In this document: piece after piece, positions 36,131-46,896 of the stretch
How the letters are laid out: each line of letters opens with the position of its first letter
Numbering within the stretch: the stretch's first letter is position 1
NCBI RefSeq assembly: GCF_009862785.1
Contig: NZ_WWHU01000001.1
Location: 1,054,001 to 1,118,000 of the forward strand
Reading direction: 5' to 3'
Source of the DNA: Gordonia sp. SID5947
GTDB taxonomy: Bacteria > Actinomycetota > Actinomycetes > Mycobacteriales > Mycobacteriaceae
DNA: 64,000 bases
Position numbers and translations under genes: made by a program
Notes under the pieces: generated by a model
What the model saw: only the letters and a program-made list of their open reading frames with translations
The model's database searches: none
What the model was told of the DNA's origin: nothing

Positions 36131-36681
36131 TGATCTTTCCTCTGTTCGGATTGCTCAGGTGCCGGGTCGCCCGCTTCGCGTCCGGCCGTGGCGTCGGGAT
36201 CCTCCGACACCCATCCTGGGTATGTGTTCTTGTCGTCGGCCCGCAGTCCGGAGTCGATCTCGGTGCCGCTGGGCAGCACCCACCGGATCACCAGGACCCC
36301 ATCAGCGGACATGACCTTGCCCGCCAGACCACGCTCGGTCCGGACGGCCGTGATGGAAGCCCGCGGAATCCAGATCTCGGAGGCGCCTTTTCGGTCGATC
36401 AGGATGCCCGCCGGGTACGCGGAGATCGCGGCCGAGGCCCGATCGCCGACGTCTCCGACCGCCACCCGGTCCTGCCAGCTCGGTGCGATGGTGCTGCCGA
36501 CATAAAGTCCGGTGTCGGGCCCCCGGGTGGGAACCCCGAGATCGGCGGGGACGGTGGGCAGCGGACCGATCAGATCGGTCTGGCGTCGTCCGCGGTTGCG
36601 CCAGCCGCGCAGCACAAGGGCGACGAGGCCGAGCCACACCAGGACCACGACCAGCACCACCACGACCTCGAATCCACTCAC
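36127..36681 (-). CDS. Membrane-anchored PH-like protein between pyrC and carA
   Basis: A 184-residue protein with one N-terminal membrane helix (about residues 4-25, [19 protein letters not shown]), a short basic stretch, then a soluble PH-like/beta-rich domain and an acidic charged tail. It matches the position of M. tuberculosis Rv1382, which has no known function that I recall. GTG 36681 overlaps the pyrC stop (GTGA) and its TGA overlaps the carA ATG (ATGA), so it is fully embedded in the pyrimidine operon. A structural or regulatory role in that pathway is inference. Confidence 0.8.
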   Translation of the reverse strand: MSGFEVVVVLVVVLVWLGLVALVLRGWRNRGRRQTDLIGPLPTVPADLGVPTRGPDTGLYVGSTIAPSWQDRVAVGDVGDRASAAISAYPAGILIDRKGASEIWIPRASITAVRTERGLAGKVMSADGVLVIRWVLPSGTEIDSGLRADDKNTYPGWVSEDPDATAGREAGDPAPEQSEQRKDQ

Positions 36682-38024
36682 CGCATGACCTCGCCGTCCC
36701 GCGCGGTCACCACGCCCCGCAACACCGTCGCGGTCACGGTGGCGGGCATCGTCATGGCCTCGTACGGCGTGTTGCGCGACAGGCTGGCCAGGCCGTCGGC
36801 CTCGACCACCCACGACGTGTCCGGGTCGATCAGGGTGAGGTTGCCCGGTTCGCCGACGGCGATCGGACGTCCGTGGTCGGCGAGACCGACGATCTGTGCG
36901 GGTCGTTCACTCATCACGCGCGCCACGCCCCGCCAGTCGAGCAATCCGGGTGTCACCATCGTCTCGACGACGATCGGCAATGCGGTCTGAAGGCCGAGCA
37001 TCCCGGGCCGGGCCTGGGCGAACTCGCACGCCTTGTCCTGTGCCGCATGCGGCGCATGGTCGGTTGCGACACAGTCGATCACGCCGTCGGCGAGAGCCTG
37101 CCGGAGCGCGAATTTGTCGCGGGACTCGCGCAACGGCGGGTTCACCTTGTTGACCGGGTCATAGGCCGGGAGATCCGGCCCGCTCCCCTCGATCTCGGTG
37201 CCGAGCAGGCGTGAGTCGTCGAGGAGCAGGTGATGGGGCGTCACCTCCGCACTGATGGCGATCCCCTGCTCCCGGGCCCACCGTAGGAGTTCGACGGTCC
37301 CCTCGGTCGACGCGTGGCAGATGTGGACCCGGGTACCGGCGTCGCGCGCCAGCAACGCGTCCCGGATCACGATCGATTCCTCGGCGGCGCGTGGCCACCC
37401 GGTGAGGCCGAGCCGGGCAGCGTTCGGCCCCTCGTGGGCGACCGCCCCGACGGTCAGTCGCGGCTCCTCGGCGTGCTGCGCGATCAGGACGTCGAGTCCC
37501 TTCGCATATTCGAGCGCGCGACGCATGAGCAGGGGGTCGTCGACGCATTTGCCATCGTCGCTGAACATCCGCACACCTGCGACTCCCGCCGCCATCATGC
37601 CCATCTCGGCGAGTTGGGTGCCGGCGAGGCCGACGGTGACGGCACCGACCGGATGTACGTCGACGAGCCCGACATCGCGGCCGGTACGCCACACGTTGTC
37701 GGTGACGGTCGAGTTGTCGGCGACCGGATCGGTGTTGGCCATCGCGAACACGGCGGTGTACCCACCGAGCGCAGCCGCCGATGATCCGGAGCGGATGGTC
37801 TCGGTGTCCTCCCGGCCGGGCTCACGCAGATGCGTGTGCAGGTCGACGAAGCCGGGCAGCAGCACCGCTCCGGCACCGTCGACGCGGTCGACCCCGTCCG
37901 GCGCGGTGAGTCCGGCCCCGATCTGGGTGATCTCACCGTCGACGACGAGAACGTCGACCGGGTCGCCTTCCCCGTAGGGACGGATGTCGGCGATCAGGAT
38001 CGAACCTGTTGTCGGAGCGCTCAC
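36678..38024 (-). CDS. pyrC: Dihydroorotase
   Basis: PyrC cyclises carbamoyl aspartate to dihydroorotate. The 448-residue product is a class I dihydroorotase with the metal-binding [14 protein letters not shown], and the CVATDHAPH motif with the catalytic Asp. GTG 38024 follows pyrB by 34 bases. Confidence 0.97.
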   Translation of the reverse strand: MSAPTTGSILIADIRPYGEGDPVDVLVVDGEITQIGAGLTAPDGVDRVDGAGAVLLPGFVDLHTHLREPGREDTETIRSGSSAAALGGYTAVFAMANTDPVADNSTVTDNVWRTGRDVGLVDVHPVGAVTVGLAGTQLAEMGMMAAGVAGVRMFSDDGKCVDDPLLMRRALEYAKGLDVLIAQHAEEPRLTVGAVAHEGPNAARLGLTGWPRAAEESIVIRDALLARDAGTRVHICHASTEGTVELLRWAREQGIAISAEVTPHHLLLDDSRLLGTEIEGSGPDLPAYDPVNKVNPPLRESRDKFALRQALADGVIDCVATDHAPHAAQDKACEFAQARPGMLGLQTALPIVVETMVTPGLLDWRGVARVMSERPAQIVGLADHGRPIAVGEPGNLTLIDPDTSWVVEADGLASLSRNTPYEAMTMPATVTATVLRGVVTARDGEVMR

Positions 38025-38058
38025 TTCTGTATCTCCACTCGCTGAGCTCCTGGCATGG

Positions 38059-39024
38059 TCACTGGGCTCCTGGGCTGTCGGTGCCGACGAGCAGGCGGAA
38101 CAAGACCGCCATCCGCACGTGCACCCCGTTGCGTACCTGTTCGAGGACGGTTGCCCGCGGTGAGTCGGCGACCGAGTAACCGATCTCCATACCGCGCAGC
38201 ATCGGGCCCGGGTGCAACACGACCGCGTGGTCGGCGAGCAGGCCCATCCGTCGGTCGTTCAGGCCGAACCGCACCGAGTATTCGCGGGTGCTGGGAAAGA
38301 ACCCGCCGTTCATGCGCTCGGCCTGGACTCGCAGCATCATCACCGCGTCTGCCGCCGCCAACTCCGCGTCGAGCGAGTTCGAGGTGACCACCGGCCAGTC
38401 CTCGACCCCGACCGGCAGCAGCGTCTCCGGCGCCACCAGGACGACCTCGGCGCCGAGCGTGGCAAGCAGGTGGGCGTTGGAACGCGCCACGCGCGAGTGC
38501 AGGACATCTCCGACGATGGCCACCCGGCGGTCCTTGAGCGAACCGAGTCGCTGACGCAGGGTCAGGGCATCCAGCAGAGCCTGGGTCGGATGCTCGTGGG
38601 TACCGTCGCCTGCGTTGATGATCGCGGGGCCGGTCGCGTCGTCGGCGGATCCCCGCGCCCCACCCGAGGTCCAGGCCGCGATCTGGTGAGCGGCCCCCGA
38701 GGCCGGATGGCGCACGATCAGCGCATCGGCGCCCAGCGCGTGCAGGGTCTTCGCGGTGTCCCGCAACGACTCTCCCTTGCCCACCGACGAACTCGACGCG
38801 CTCACGTTGATCACGTCGGCGCTCATCCACTTTCCGGCGACCTCGAAGGAGACCCGGGTACGGGTGGAATTCTCGTAGAAAACCGTCATCACGGTGCGCC
38901 CGCGCAAGGTGGGGAGCTTGCGCACCTCGCGTCCGGTGAGTGCCTGCTCGAATCGCTCCGCCTCGTCGAGCAGCTCGGTCGCCTCGTCGGCCGTCAGATC
39001 CTGGGTGGAGAGAAGGTGCCGCAT
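38059..39024 (-). CDS. pyrB: Aspartate carbamoyltransferase catalytic subunit
   Basis: PyrB condenses carbamoyl phosphate and aspartate. The 321-residue product has the carbamoyl phosphate motif STRTRVSFE and the HPTQALLD motif, and ends in the usual helix. There is no pyrI regulatory subunit nearby. The ATG at 39024 overlaps the pyrR stop by one base. Confidence 0.98.
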   Translation of the reverse strand: MRHLLSTQDLTADEATELLDEAERFEQALTGREVRKLPTLRGRTVMTVFYENSTRTRVSFEVAGKWMSADVINVSASSSSVGKGESLRDTAKTLHALGADALIVRHPASGAAHQIAAWTSGGARGSADDATGPAIINAGDGTHEHPTQALLDALTLRQRLGSLKDRRVAIVGDVLHSRVARSNAHLLATLGAEVVLVAPETLLPVGVEDWPVVTSNSLDAELAAADAVMMLRVQAERMNGGFFPSTREYSVRFGLNDRRMGLLADHAVVLHPGPMLRGMEIGYSVADSPRATVLEQVRNGVHVRMAVLFRLLVGTDSPGAQ

Positions 39025-39641
39025 CAGGCCTCCCCTCCCGTCGACGGCCGGGACGCCGGACTCAAGACGACCTCGTCGATCTCGTCCTGCTCGACGAGAT
39101 GCACCGAGACGTTCTCGTCGCGTGACGTCGGGATATTCTTGCCGACGTAGTCGGCGCGCAGCGGGAGCTCCCGGTGCCCGCGGTCGACGAGTACCGCAAG
39201 CTGAACTGCCGCGGGACGGCCCAGGTCGCGGAGCGCATCAAGGGCGGCGCGCACGGTGCGGCCCGAGAAGAGGACGTCGTCGACCAGGATGACCACCGCG
39301 TTGTCCACGCCACCCGCGGGCACGACGGTCCGTTCGAGTGGCCGGTGCGGCTTGGCACGGAGGTCATCGCGATAGAGCGTGATGTCGAGATAGCCGACCG
39401 GAACGTGGGTGTCGGCGAACTCGTTGATCTTGTCCGCCAGCCGGGACGCCAGATAGGTCCCTCGGGTCGGGATCCCGATGATCACCACGCGCGGGGCATC
39501 GGGCGAGTCGAGCGCGGTCTTCTCGATCACCTCATGGGCGACCCTTGCGATGGTGCGGGAGACGTCGGAAGCATCGAGAAGAACCCGTCCCATGGACCGG
39601 GCACCATCGGTTGGCCGCGCGCCATCTGCTGGCATGGGCAA
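39024..39641 (-). CDS. pyrR: PyrR bifunctional regulator / uracil phosphoribosyltransferase
   Basis: PyrR binds pyr mRNA in response to UMP to lower expression and also has uracil phosphoribosyltransferase activity. The 205-residue product has the PRPP-binding [18 protein letters not shown] and [11 protein letters not shown] near-perfect AAGGAGGT site ends 4 bases before TTG 39641, favouring that start; the ATG at 39635 is six bases further. It is first in the pyr operon and probably autoregulated. I see no clear antiterminator fold in its short leader. Confidence 0.95.
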   Translation of the reverse strand: MPMPADGARPTDGARSMGRVLLDASDVSRTIARVAHEVIEKTALDSPDAPRVVIIGIPTRGTYLASRLADKINEFADTHVPVGYLDITLYRDDLRAKPHRPLERTVVPAGGVDNAVVILVDDVLFSGRTVRAALDALRDLGRPAAVQLAVLVDRGHRELPLRADYVGKNIPTSRDENVSVHLVEQDEIDEVVLSPASRPSTGGEA

Positions 39642-39698
39642 GCCGACCTCCTTCTCCGCCTCGCTGGACGGATCGTTAAAGGATGTCTGTCTCGCGAT

Positions 39699-39704
39699 AC
39701 TTTA
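39699..39704 (-). promoter_or_regulatory. Possible -10 box of the pyr operon
   Basis: TAAAGT, in GCGTGTAAAGTATCG on the minus strand, lies 57 bases before the pyrR start and fits the TANNNT pattern with a TG just ahead. No clear -35 box is seen. It lies in the 108-base gap between nusB and pyrR. Confidence 0.35.
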
Positions 39705-39743
39705 CACGCCGACACCCCGCCGAACCGAGCCGACGAGGTGTGT

Positions 39744-39755
39744 GTTTGATCAAAC
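39744..39755. repeat. 12 bp palindrome at the nusB stop
   Basis: GTTTGATCAAAC is a perfect palindrome that contains the nusB stop codon and lies about 100 bases upstream of pyrR. It may be an operator or a chance palindrome. Confidence 0.3.
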
Positions 39756-40235
39756 GGTGTCGGTGCCGTCGTGCTCGGCACGCGCCTCGTCGGCGGCGGC
39801 CGCGGCGCGGACCTGAGGCGCGAGCTCGGCAATACGGGCCAGCACTCCGTTGACGAACGCGGGCGAATCGTCGGTCGAGAGTTCCTTCGCCAACTCCACC
39901 GCCTCGTCGACGATCACGACCGGGTCGACGTCGGTGGCGTTGAAGAGCTCCCAGGTGGCCAACCGGAGGATCGCACGGTCGACGGCGGGCAGCCGCTCCA
40001 GCGTCCACCCGCGCAGATGCGAGGACACCACGGCGTCGACCTGCGAGAGGTCGACGGCAAGGCCCTCGATGACGGTCGCCGTGTAGTCGTGGATGGTCCC
40101 GACGCTCTCGTCGTCACGGACGTAGAGGCGACGCTCCGAGACCAGTTGCGCCGGGCTGACCTTCTTGGCCTCCGCCTCGAACAACAGGTCGACCGCGCGA
40201 CGGCGGGCCTTGTGTCTGGTTCCGGGCTGTTTCAC
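39750..40235 (-). CDS. nusB: Transcription antitermination factor NusB
   Basis: NusB acts with NusE in rRNA antitermination. The 161-residue product has the RNA-binding N-terminus [16 protein letters not shown] and the conserved [17 protein letters not shown] and [12 protein letters not shown] 40235 lies 15 bases after efp. The tail after AELAPQV is Ala-rich and variable. Confidence 0.96.
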   Translation of the reverse strand: MKQPGTRHKARRRAVDLLFEAEAKKVSPAQLVSERRLYVRDDESVGTIHDYTATVIEGLAVDLSQVDAVVSSHLRGWTLERLPAVDRAILRLATWELFNATDVDPVVIVDEAVELAKELSTDDSPAFVNGVLARIAELAPQVRAAAAADEARAEHDGTDTV

Positions 40236-40250
40236 GGGCGGATCGTTCGA

Positions 40251-40814
40251 TCAGCCGTTGACGCGGCCGAGGTAGCCGCCGTCCCGGGAGTCGACCTTGA
40301 GCTTGTCGCCGGTGTTGATGAACAGCGGGACCTGGATCTCCGCGCCGGTCTCCATCGTCGCCGGCTTGGTGCCACCGGTCGAGCGATCCCCCTGCAGCCC
40401 GGGATCGGTCTGCGAGACGACGAGTTCGACGGTCACCGGCAGCTCCACATAGAGCGGATTGCCTTCGTGCATGGCCACCTGCACAGTCATGTTCTCGAGC
40501 AGGAATCGCGCGCCGTCGCCGATGGTGGCGGGCTGGACCGAGATCTGGTCGAAGGTCTCGCCGTCCATGAACACGTAGTCGGTGCCGTCGTTGTAGAGGT
40601 AGGTCATGTCGCGACGGTCGACGGTCGCGGTCTCCACCTTGACGCCGGCGTTGAACGTCTTGTCGACGATCTTGCCGGAGAGCACGTTCTTGATCTTGGT
40701 GCGGACGAAGGCCGGCCCCTTGCCGGGCTTCACGTGCTGGAATTCCTGGATCTGCCAGAGCTGGTCGTCCATGCGCAGCACGAGGCCGTTCTTGAAATCG
40801 GCGGTGGTCGCCAT
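40251..40814 (-). CDS. efp: Translation elongation factor P
   Basis: EF-P relieves ribosome stalling at proline runs. The 187-residue product has three beta-barrel domains. The tip loop is [10 protein letters not shown] with lysine at residue 32, the modifiable or functional residue. The C-terminal signature [18 protein letters not shown] is present. It lies between pepQ and nusB, the conserved order. Confidence 0.98.
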   Translation of the reverse strand: MATTADFKNGLVLRMDDQLWQIQEFQHVKPGKGPAFVRTKIKNVLSGKIVDKTFNAGVKVETATVDRRDMTYLYNDGTDYVFMDGETFDQISVQPATIGDGARFLLENMTVQVAMHEGNPLYVELPVTVELVVSQTDPGLQGDRSTGGTKPATMETGAEIQVPLFINTGDKLKVDSRDGGYLGRVNG

Positions 40815-40851
40815 GTGGTTCTCTTCCCTGTCTTCTCGGGGTCAACGACCG

Positions 40852-41979
40852 TCAGATGACGGTGAATGTCTTGTCGGTGGCGGTCAGCAGGTCCGGTGCG
40901 TCGTCTGTGACGACGAGCGTGTCCTCGATCCTGACGCCACCTCGCCCTGGGAGGTAGACGCCGGGCTCCACGGTCACCGCCGCGCCGCAAGGCAGTGTAC
41001 CCGTCGCCAGGGACCCGATCCCGGGCGCTTCGTGTATCTCGAGTCCGACGCCGTGGCCGAGCCCGTGGACGTAGTGCTCGCCGTACCCCGCGTCGGCGAT
41101 GACCGACCGCGCGGCCGCGTCCACGCCGCGCAGGTCCGCACCCGGATGCAATGCTGCGCGGCCGGCGGCCGCGGCGGTGGCCACCAGCTCGTAGATCTCG
41201 CGCTGCCAGTCCGCGGCGCGCGACAGGACATACGTGCGGGTCATGTCCGAGTGATAGCCCTCGACCACCGCCCCGAAGTCGATCTTGACGAAATCGCCAT
41301 CCGCCAGCACGGCATCCGTCGGGCGGTGATGCGGGATGGCGGAGTTCGCACCGGCGGCGACGATCGTCTCGAAGGCGATGTCGTCGGCGCCGAGGGCATA
41401 CATCTCCCATTCGAGCGCTCGGGCGACCTCGCGTTCGGTTGCGCCGGCGCGGATCACCCCACGATCGATGATGGCCGCCAGCCCCCGGTCGCCGATCCCG
41501 CAGGCGCGGCGCAACAGTTCGATCTCGGCTGCATCCTTGACCTTGCGGAGTTCCTGGACCAACGCCCGGCAACCGACCAACTCCGCCGGTGGGCCGTCCT
41601 GGCCCTCCAACCGCCCCACGAGACCGCGGTGCTCGGCGACCGTCACCGAGTCGGCCTCGAAGCCGATCGCCCGGGCCCCCGCCCGGTGCGCGTGCATCGC
41701 CAGTTCGGTCAGGCAGTCGCGGGCGATCACCGCCTCCAGATCCCCGGCCTGCTCGGCGACCTGGGTGAGGTAACGGCCGTCGGTGCCGATGCGGTCGGCT
41801 GAGCCGTCGGCGGCCCAGATCAGGACAGCGCCGTTGGAGCCGGTGAACCCGGTGAGGTAGCGGACGTTCACGAGGTCGGTGATGACAACGGCCTCCGCGG
41901 GTTCTTCCAGCCGTGTGAGGGCGGTGCGGACGCGGTCGCGGCGGGCTCGGTAGTCGCTGGTCATGGCATCGGCAGACAT
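40852..41979 (-). CDS. pepQ: M24-family Xaa-Pro dipeptidase/aminopeptidase
   Basis: This pita-bread metallopeptidase removes residues from the N-terminus of proline-containing peptides. The metal ligands are present: Asp in KIDFGAV and SDMTRTY, His in HGLGHGVGLEIHE, Glu in VEPGVYLPG and RIEDTLVV. The 375-residue length is typical. It precedes efp by 37 bases, matching M. tuberculosis pepQ (Rv2535c). The substrate range is not known from sequence. Confidence 0.95.
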   Translation of the reverse strand: MSADAMTSDYRARRDRVRTALTRLEEPAEAVVITDLVNVRYLTGFTGSNGAVLIWAADGSADRIGTDGRYLTQVAEQAGDLEAVIARDCLTELAMHAHRAGARAIGFEADSVTVAEHRGLVGRLEGQDGPPAELVGCRALVQELRKVKDAAEIELLRRACGIGDRGLAAIIDRGVIRAGATEREVARALEWEMYALGADDIAFETIVAAGANSAIPHHRPTDAVLADGDFVKIDFGAVVEGYHSDMTRTYVLSRAADWQREIYELVATAAAAGRAALHPGADLRGVDAAARSVIADAGYGEHYVHGLGHGVGLEIHEAPGIGSLATGTLPCGAAVTVEPGVYLPGRGGVRIEDTLVVTDDAPDLLTATDKTFTVI

Positions 41980-42087
41980 CTCTTCACGCTACCGCGCGTC
42001 CGATCACACACCTTTCGACGCGTCGGCATCGATGATCTCGTGGGGATGTGTTTTGGAACACGTTCGTCGTTGCGTACCCTGTCGGCT

Positions 42088-42582
42088 ATGTCTTCGTGGT
42101 TGCTGCGCGGTGTGGTCATGACCGCCGTTCACGTCATCGCCCGTGTGCTGCTCGGTGTGGCCGTCGTCAACGCCCCACTGCATTCCACCGTCTGGAAGAC
42201 GATCGCGATCGCCGCGGTCGTCCTCGTCGCGCTCCTCTGGGGCGGGATCGACGGCACCGCGGACGCCCGTGCGAATCCGGATCCCGACGACTACCGGGAT
42301 CTCACCGTGCGCTGGCTGCAGGCGGGCCTGCTCGCGGGTGTCGCCGCCGGCCTGATCTGCTGGATCCTGGGCCGCTTCGTGTTCGCCGGTATCGGCGAGG
42401 CCAGCCTGTTCATCGAACTGATCGCGGGCGGCTCGTTCACCGCGCTGCTCGTGTTCGCCCCCGCGTTCGTCGGCGCCGCCGTCGGTCGTTTCCTGGTCCG
42501 CCGCGATCAGCGCAAGGGGCAGGACACCGAAGACGACTGGTCGGTGCATCCCGACCGCGACGGCGAACACGTCGCCGGCTGA
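42088..42582 (+). CDS. Four-helix membrane protein of the B-4DMT type (Rv2536-like)
   Basis: A 164-residue protein with four predicted membrane helices (about residues 4-28, 32-50, 73-95 and 102-128) and a charged cytoplasmic tail ending DRDGEHVAG. It matches Rv2536 by position, between pepQ and the aro genes. The family is named as a small drug/metabolite-like transporter, but no substrate is known to me. ATG 42088 is the start that gives the family N-terminus MSSWLLRG; the frame extends further upstream without similarity. It is divergent from pepQ. Confidence 0.85.
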   Translation: MSSWLLRGVVMTAVHVIARVLLGVAVVNAPLHSTVWKTIAIAAVVLVALLWGGIDGTADARANPDPDDYRDLTVRWLQAGLLAGVAAGLICWILGRFVFAGIGEASLFIELIAGGSFTALLVFAPAFVGAAVGRFLVRRDQRKGQDTEDDWSVHPDRDGEHVAG

Positions 42583-42600
42583 CAAACCCGACACAAGAAC

Positions 42601-42642
42601 AACTCCCACCGACGCACGAGGCCGCGACGGTGGGAGTTCTTT
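42601..42642. terminator. Bidirectional terminator between the membrane protein and aroB
   Basis: AACTCCCACCG and CGGTGGGAGTT are perfect 11 bp arms around a 16-base loop, with CTTT following on the plus strand. It lies between the convergent membrane protein gene and aroB and can serve both transcripts. Confidence 0.8.
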
Positions 42643-42652
42643 GTGGCTCGGG

Positions 42653-44306
<1,654 letters not shown>

Positions 44307-44310
<4 letters not shown>

Positions 44311-45497
44311 CGTTGCGGTGGTCGCGCGTCGATCAGCTTGCGGTAACCCGCCAGGTTCTCCGCGGTCTCGGTCACCGAGTCACCACCGAACTTGTCGAGG
44401 GCGGCCTGCGCGAGCACCAGTGCGACCATCGCCTCGGCGACCACACCGGCGGCCGGGACCGCACAGACGTCAGACCGCTGGTGGATCGCCACGGCCTCGT
44501 CGCCGGTCGCCATGTCGACGGTGGACAATGCCCGCGGCACCGTCGAGATCGGTTTCATCGCCACCCGAACCCGCACGTCCTCGCCGTTGGTCATACCGCC
44601 CTCCAGACCGCCGGCACGGTTGGTGGAACGGAGCACACCGTCAGGGCCCGGCACCATCTCGTCGTGGGCCTGGCTTCCGCGGCGTCGGGCAGTGGTGAAG
44701 CCGTCGCCGACCTCGACACCCTTGATCGCCTGGATGCCCATCAGGGCACCGGCCAGGCGCGCGTCGAGACGGGTCTCGCCGCTGACATGCGAGCCCAGGC
44801 CGACCGGTACGCCGGTGGCGACGACCTCGACGACACCACCGAGAGTGTCGCCGTCCTTCTTCGCGGCCTCGATCTCGTCGATCATCCGCTGCCCGGCGTC
44901 GGCGTCGAACGCGCGGACCGGGCTCTCGTCGATCGCGGGCAGATCGGTGATGCGGGGCGCCGGACCGTCATAGGGCTCACTCGCGCCGATCGAGATGACA
45001 TGCGACAGCACGTCTATCCCGAACACCTGACGCAGGAAGTTTCGGGCGACGGTACCGGCGGCCACCCGCGCCGCAGTCTCCCGAGCGCTGGCACGTTCGA
45101 GGACCGGGCGGGCGTCGTCGAACCCGTACTTCAGCATGCCCGAGTAGTCGGCGTGCCCGGGCCGCGGCCGGGTGAGGGGCGCGTTACGCGCGCTGCCCTC
45201 CAGCTCGGCAGGGTCGACCGGGTCGGCGGCCATCACCGTCTCCCATTTGGGCCATTCGGAGTTGGCGATCTCGATGGCGACCGGACCGCCCATCGTCCGT
45301 CCGTGCCGCAACCCGCCGACAAGGGTGATCTTGTCCGCCTCGAACTTCATCCGCGCCCCACGCCCGTAGCCGAGGCGGCGACGGGCCAGTTGCTCGGCGA
45401 TGTCGGACGAGGTGATCTCCACTCCGGCCACCATCCCCTCGACGAGGGCGACCAGGGCCGGGCCATGGGATTCTCCGGCAGTTATCCAGCGCAACAC
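44307..45497 (-). CDS. aroC: Chorismate synthase
   Basis: AroC makes chorismate from EPSP using reduced FMN. The product of about 396 residues has the signatures [32 protein letters not shown] and [14 protein letters not shown]. The GTG at 45497 gives [12 protein letters not shown], the family N-terminus; ATG 45515 ([10 protein letters not shown]) is an alternative and the start is not certain. It is first in aroC-aroK-aroB. Confidence 0.95.
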
Positions 45498-45555
45498 AGT
45501 GCTCAATTGTTCCATGGCCTCGTTGTCACCCCACCACCCCACCTCGTAGACCCGC

Positions 45556-45984
45556 TCACACGGCGCCTAGAGCGCAGAGCGCGGCGGCGACCAGCGCCGG
45601 GGCGTGTGGTCGACCGGCCGCATCTGTGTGTGCTCGCAGGTGTGTCACGACCGCGATCACCGCGGCGCCGAGTACCACCAGGAGCGCGGCACCGACGTCG
45701 CCGACCAACCCACCGAGGACGAAGGCGAGCTTGAGATCGCCACCCCCACACGCACGGGCGAGTGCCGCGAACAGGTACGGAGACGCCGTCATGAGTGCTG
45801 CCGCGAGAACCGCCGGGTGCCCCACCGACATCGCGAGCGTCGCCGCGATACCGGGCCAGAGCATCGCCGTCGAGATCCGACCCGACCGCAGATCGCCCAC
45901 CACCATCACGGCGAGCCAGGTCAGCACCAGGAAAGAACTCATCCGCACAGCGTGCCGGTCGCGCGCACGGGTCGGCGCGCTCAA
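45556..45984 (-). CDS. Small A24-family prepilin peptidase
   Basis: A 142-residue membrane protein with hydrophobic helices and the two aspartates of the type IV prepilin peptidase family: DLRSGRIS and the GGGDLKLAF (GxGD-type) motif. The N-methylation cysteine domain is missing, as in the short actinobacterial forms. The TTG at 45984 gives an N-terminus with no similarity; ATG 45942 (MSSFLVLT) is also possible. Mycobacteria have a homologue at the same spot (Rv2551c). No pilin genes are seen in the window, so its substrate is unknown. Confidence 0.82.
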   Translation of the reverse strand: MSAPTRARDRHAVRMSSFLVLTWLAVMVVGDLRSGRISTAMLWPGIAATLAMSVGHPAVLAAALMTASPYLFAALARACGGGDLKLAFVLGGLVGDVGAALLVVLGAAVIAVVTHLRAHTDAAGRPHAPALVAAALCALGAV

Positions 45985-46061
45985 CAGACGACCCTGTGCA
46001 TCGCCGGCCGGCTGTGGATGGTCCGGTGGCCCCGCGCCGACGTCGTGCTAGCGCCGGTCGA

Positions 46062-46892
46062 TCATCCGACCATGTCGAGTGCCGCCGCCATCGCCTCACG
46101 CGGTGCCGGACGTCCGGTGAACTGCTCGACCTGACTGAAGGCCTGGTTGAGCAACATCACCAGACCGCCGGCCACCCGGCCGCCGGCCGTCGACACCGCT
46201 GCGGCCAGCGGTGTCGGCCATGGGTGATAGATCACGTCGACCACCTTCGCCGCTGCGGCCAACGAACCGACGAGTGGCGTCGTCGCGCCCGCGGGGACCG
46301 TCGAGATCATCACGCCGGCCGCACGGCAACGCTCCTCGAGGTCGGCGCCCGGCTCGAAGGGCAGCACCGCGGTGGTCATGCCGACCGTGTGTGCGAGTTC
46401 GAGGACGGGCTGCGCCCGCCCCGCGTCCCGCGCCACCACCACGAGATCGGTGAACCCGGCGTCGGCGAGTGCGGCCACCGTCGGCAACGCGGTACCTCCG
46501 GCGCCCACCAAGACCGCGGACGGACCTGCGCCGGCGTCTGCGCCCACCTCGCGCAGTGCGCCGGACATTCCGTCGATGTCTGTGCAGTCCGCACGCCAGC
46601 CGTGGTCGGTGCGTACGAGTGTGTTGGCCGATCCGACCAGTTCGGCGCGTGGTGTGCGCTCGTCTGCGAATGCGAGGGCTGCCAGCTTGGCCGGCATCGT
46701 CACCGAGAGACCGACGAAGTCTGGACCGAGCCCGCCGACCAGCTCAGGCAGTTCCTCTGCCGTGCACTCGATCCGGTCGTAGGTCCACTCGGGCAGACCG
46801 AGCGCGCGGTAGGCCGCCAAGTGCAGATCGGGTGACCGCGAATGACCGACCGGCGACCCGAGCACTGCCGCACGTCGCCTCGTCACGTCCAT
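46062..46892 (-). CDS. aroE: Shikimate dehydrogenase
   Basis: AroE reduces 3-dehydroshikimate to shikimate with NADPH. The 276-residue product has the shikimate-binding VLGSPVGHSRSPDLH, the catalytic Lys in SVTMPAKLAAL, and GAGGTALPT for nucleotide binding. ATG 46892 lies four bases after the mltG stop. Confidence 0.95.
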   Translation of the reverse strand: MDVTRRRAAVLGSPVGHSRSPDLHLAAYRALGLPEWTYDRIECTAEELPELVGGLGPDFVGLSVTMPAKLAALAFADERTPRAELVGSANTLVRTDHGWRADCTDIDGMSGALREVGADAGAGPSAVLVGAGGTALPTVAALADAGFTDLVVVARDAGRAQPVLELAHTVGMTTAVLPFEPGADLEERCRAAGVMISTVPAGATTPLVGSLAAAAKVVDVIYHPWPTPLAAAVSTAGGRVAGGLVMLLNQAFSQVEQFTGRPAPREAMAAALDMVG

Positions 46893-46896
46893 CCGA

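Noticed and set aside
39642..39749. PyrR-type transcription attenuator before pyrR
   Set aside because: No mutually exclusive terminator and antiterminator hairpins are seen in the short leader; translational control remains possible.
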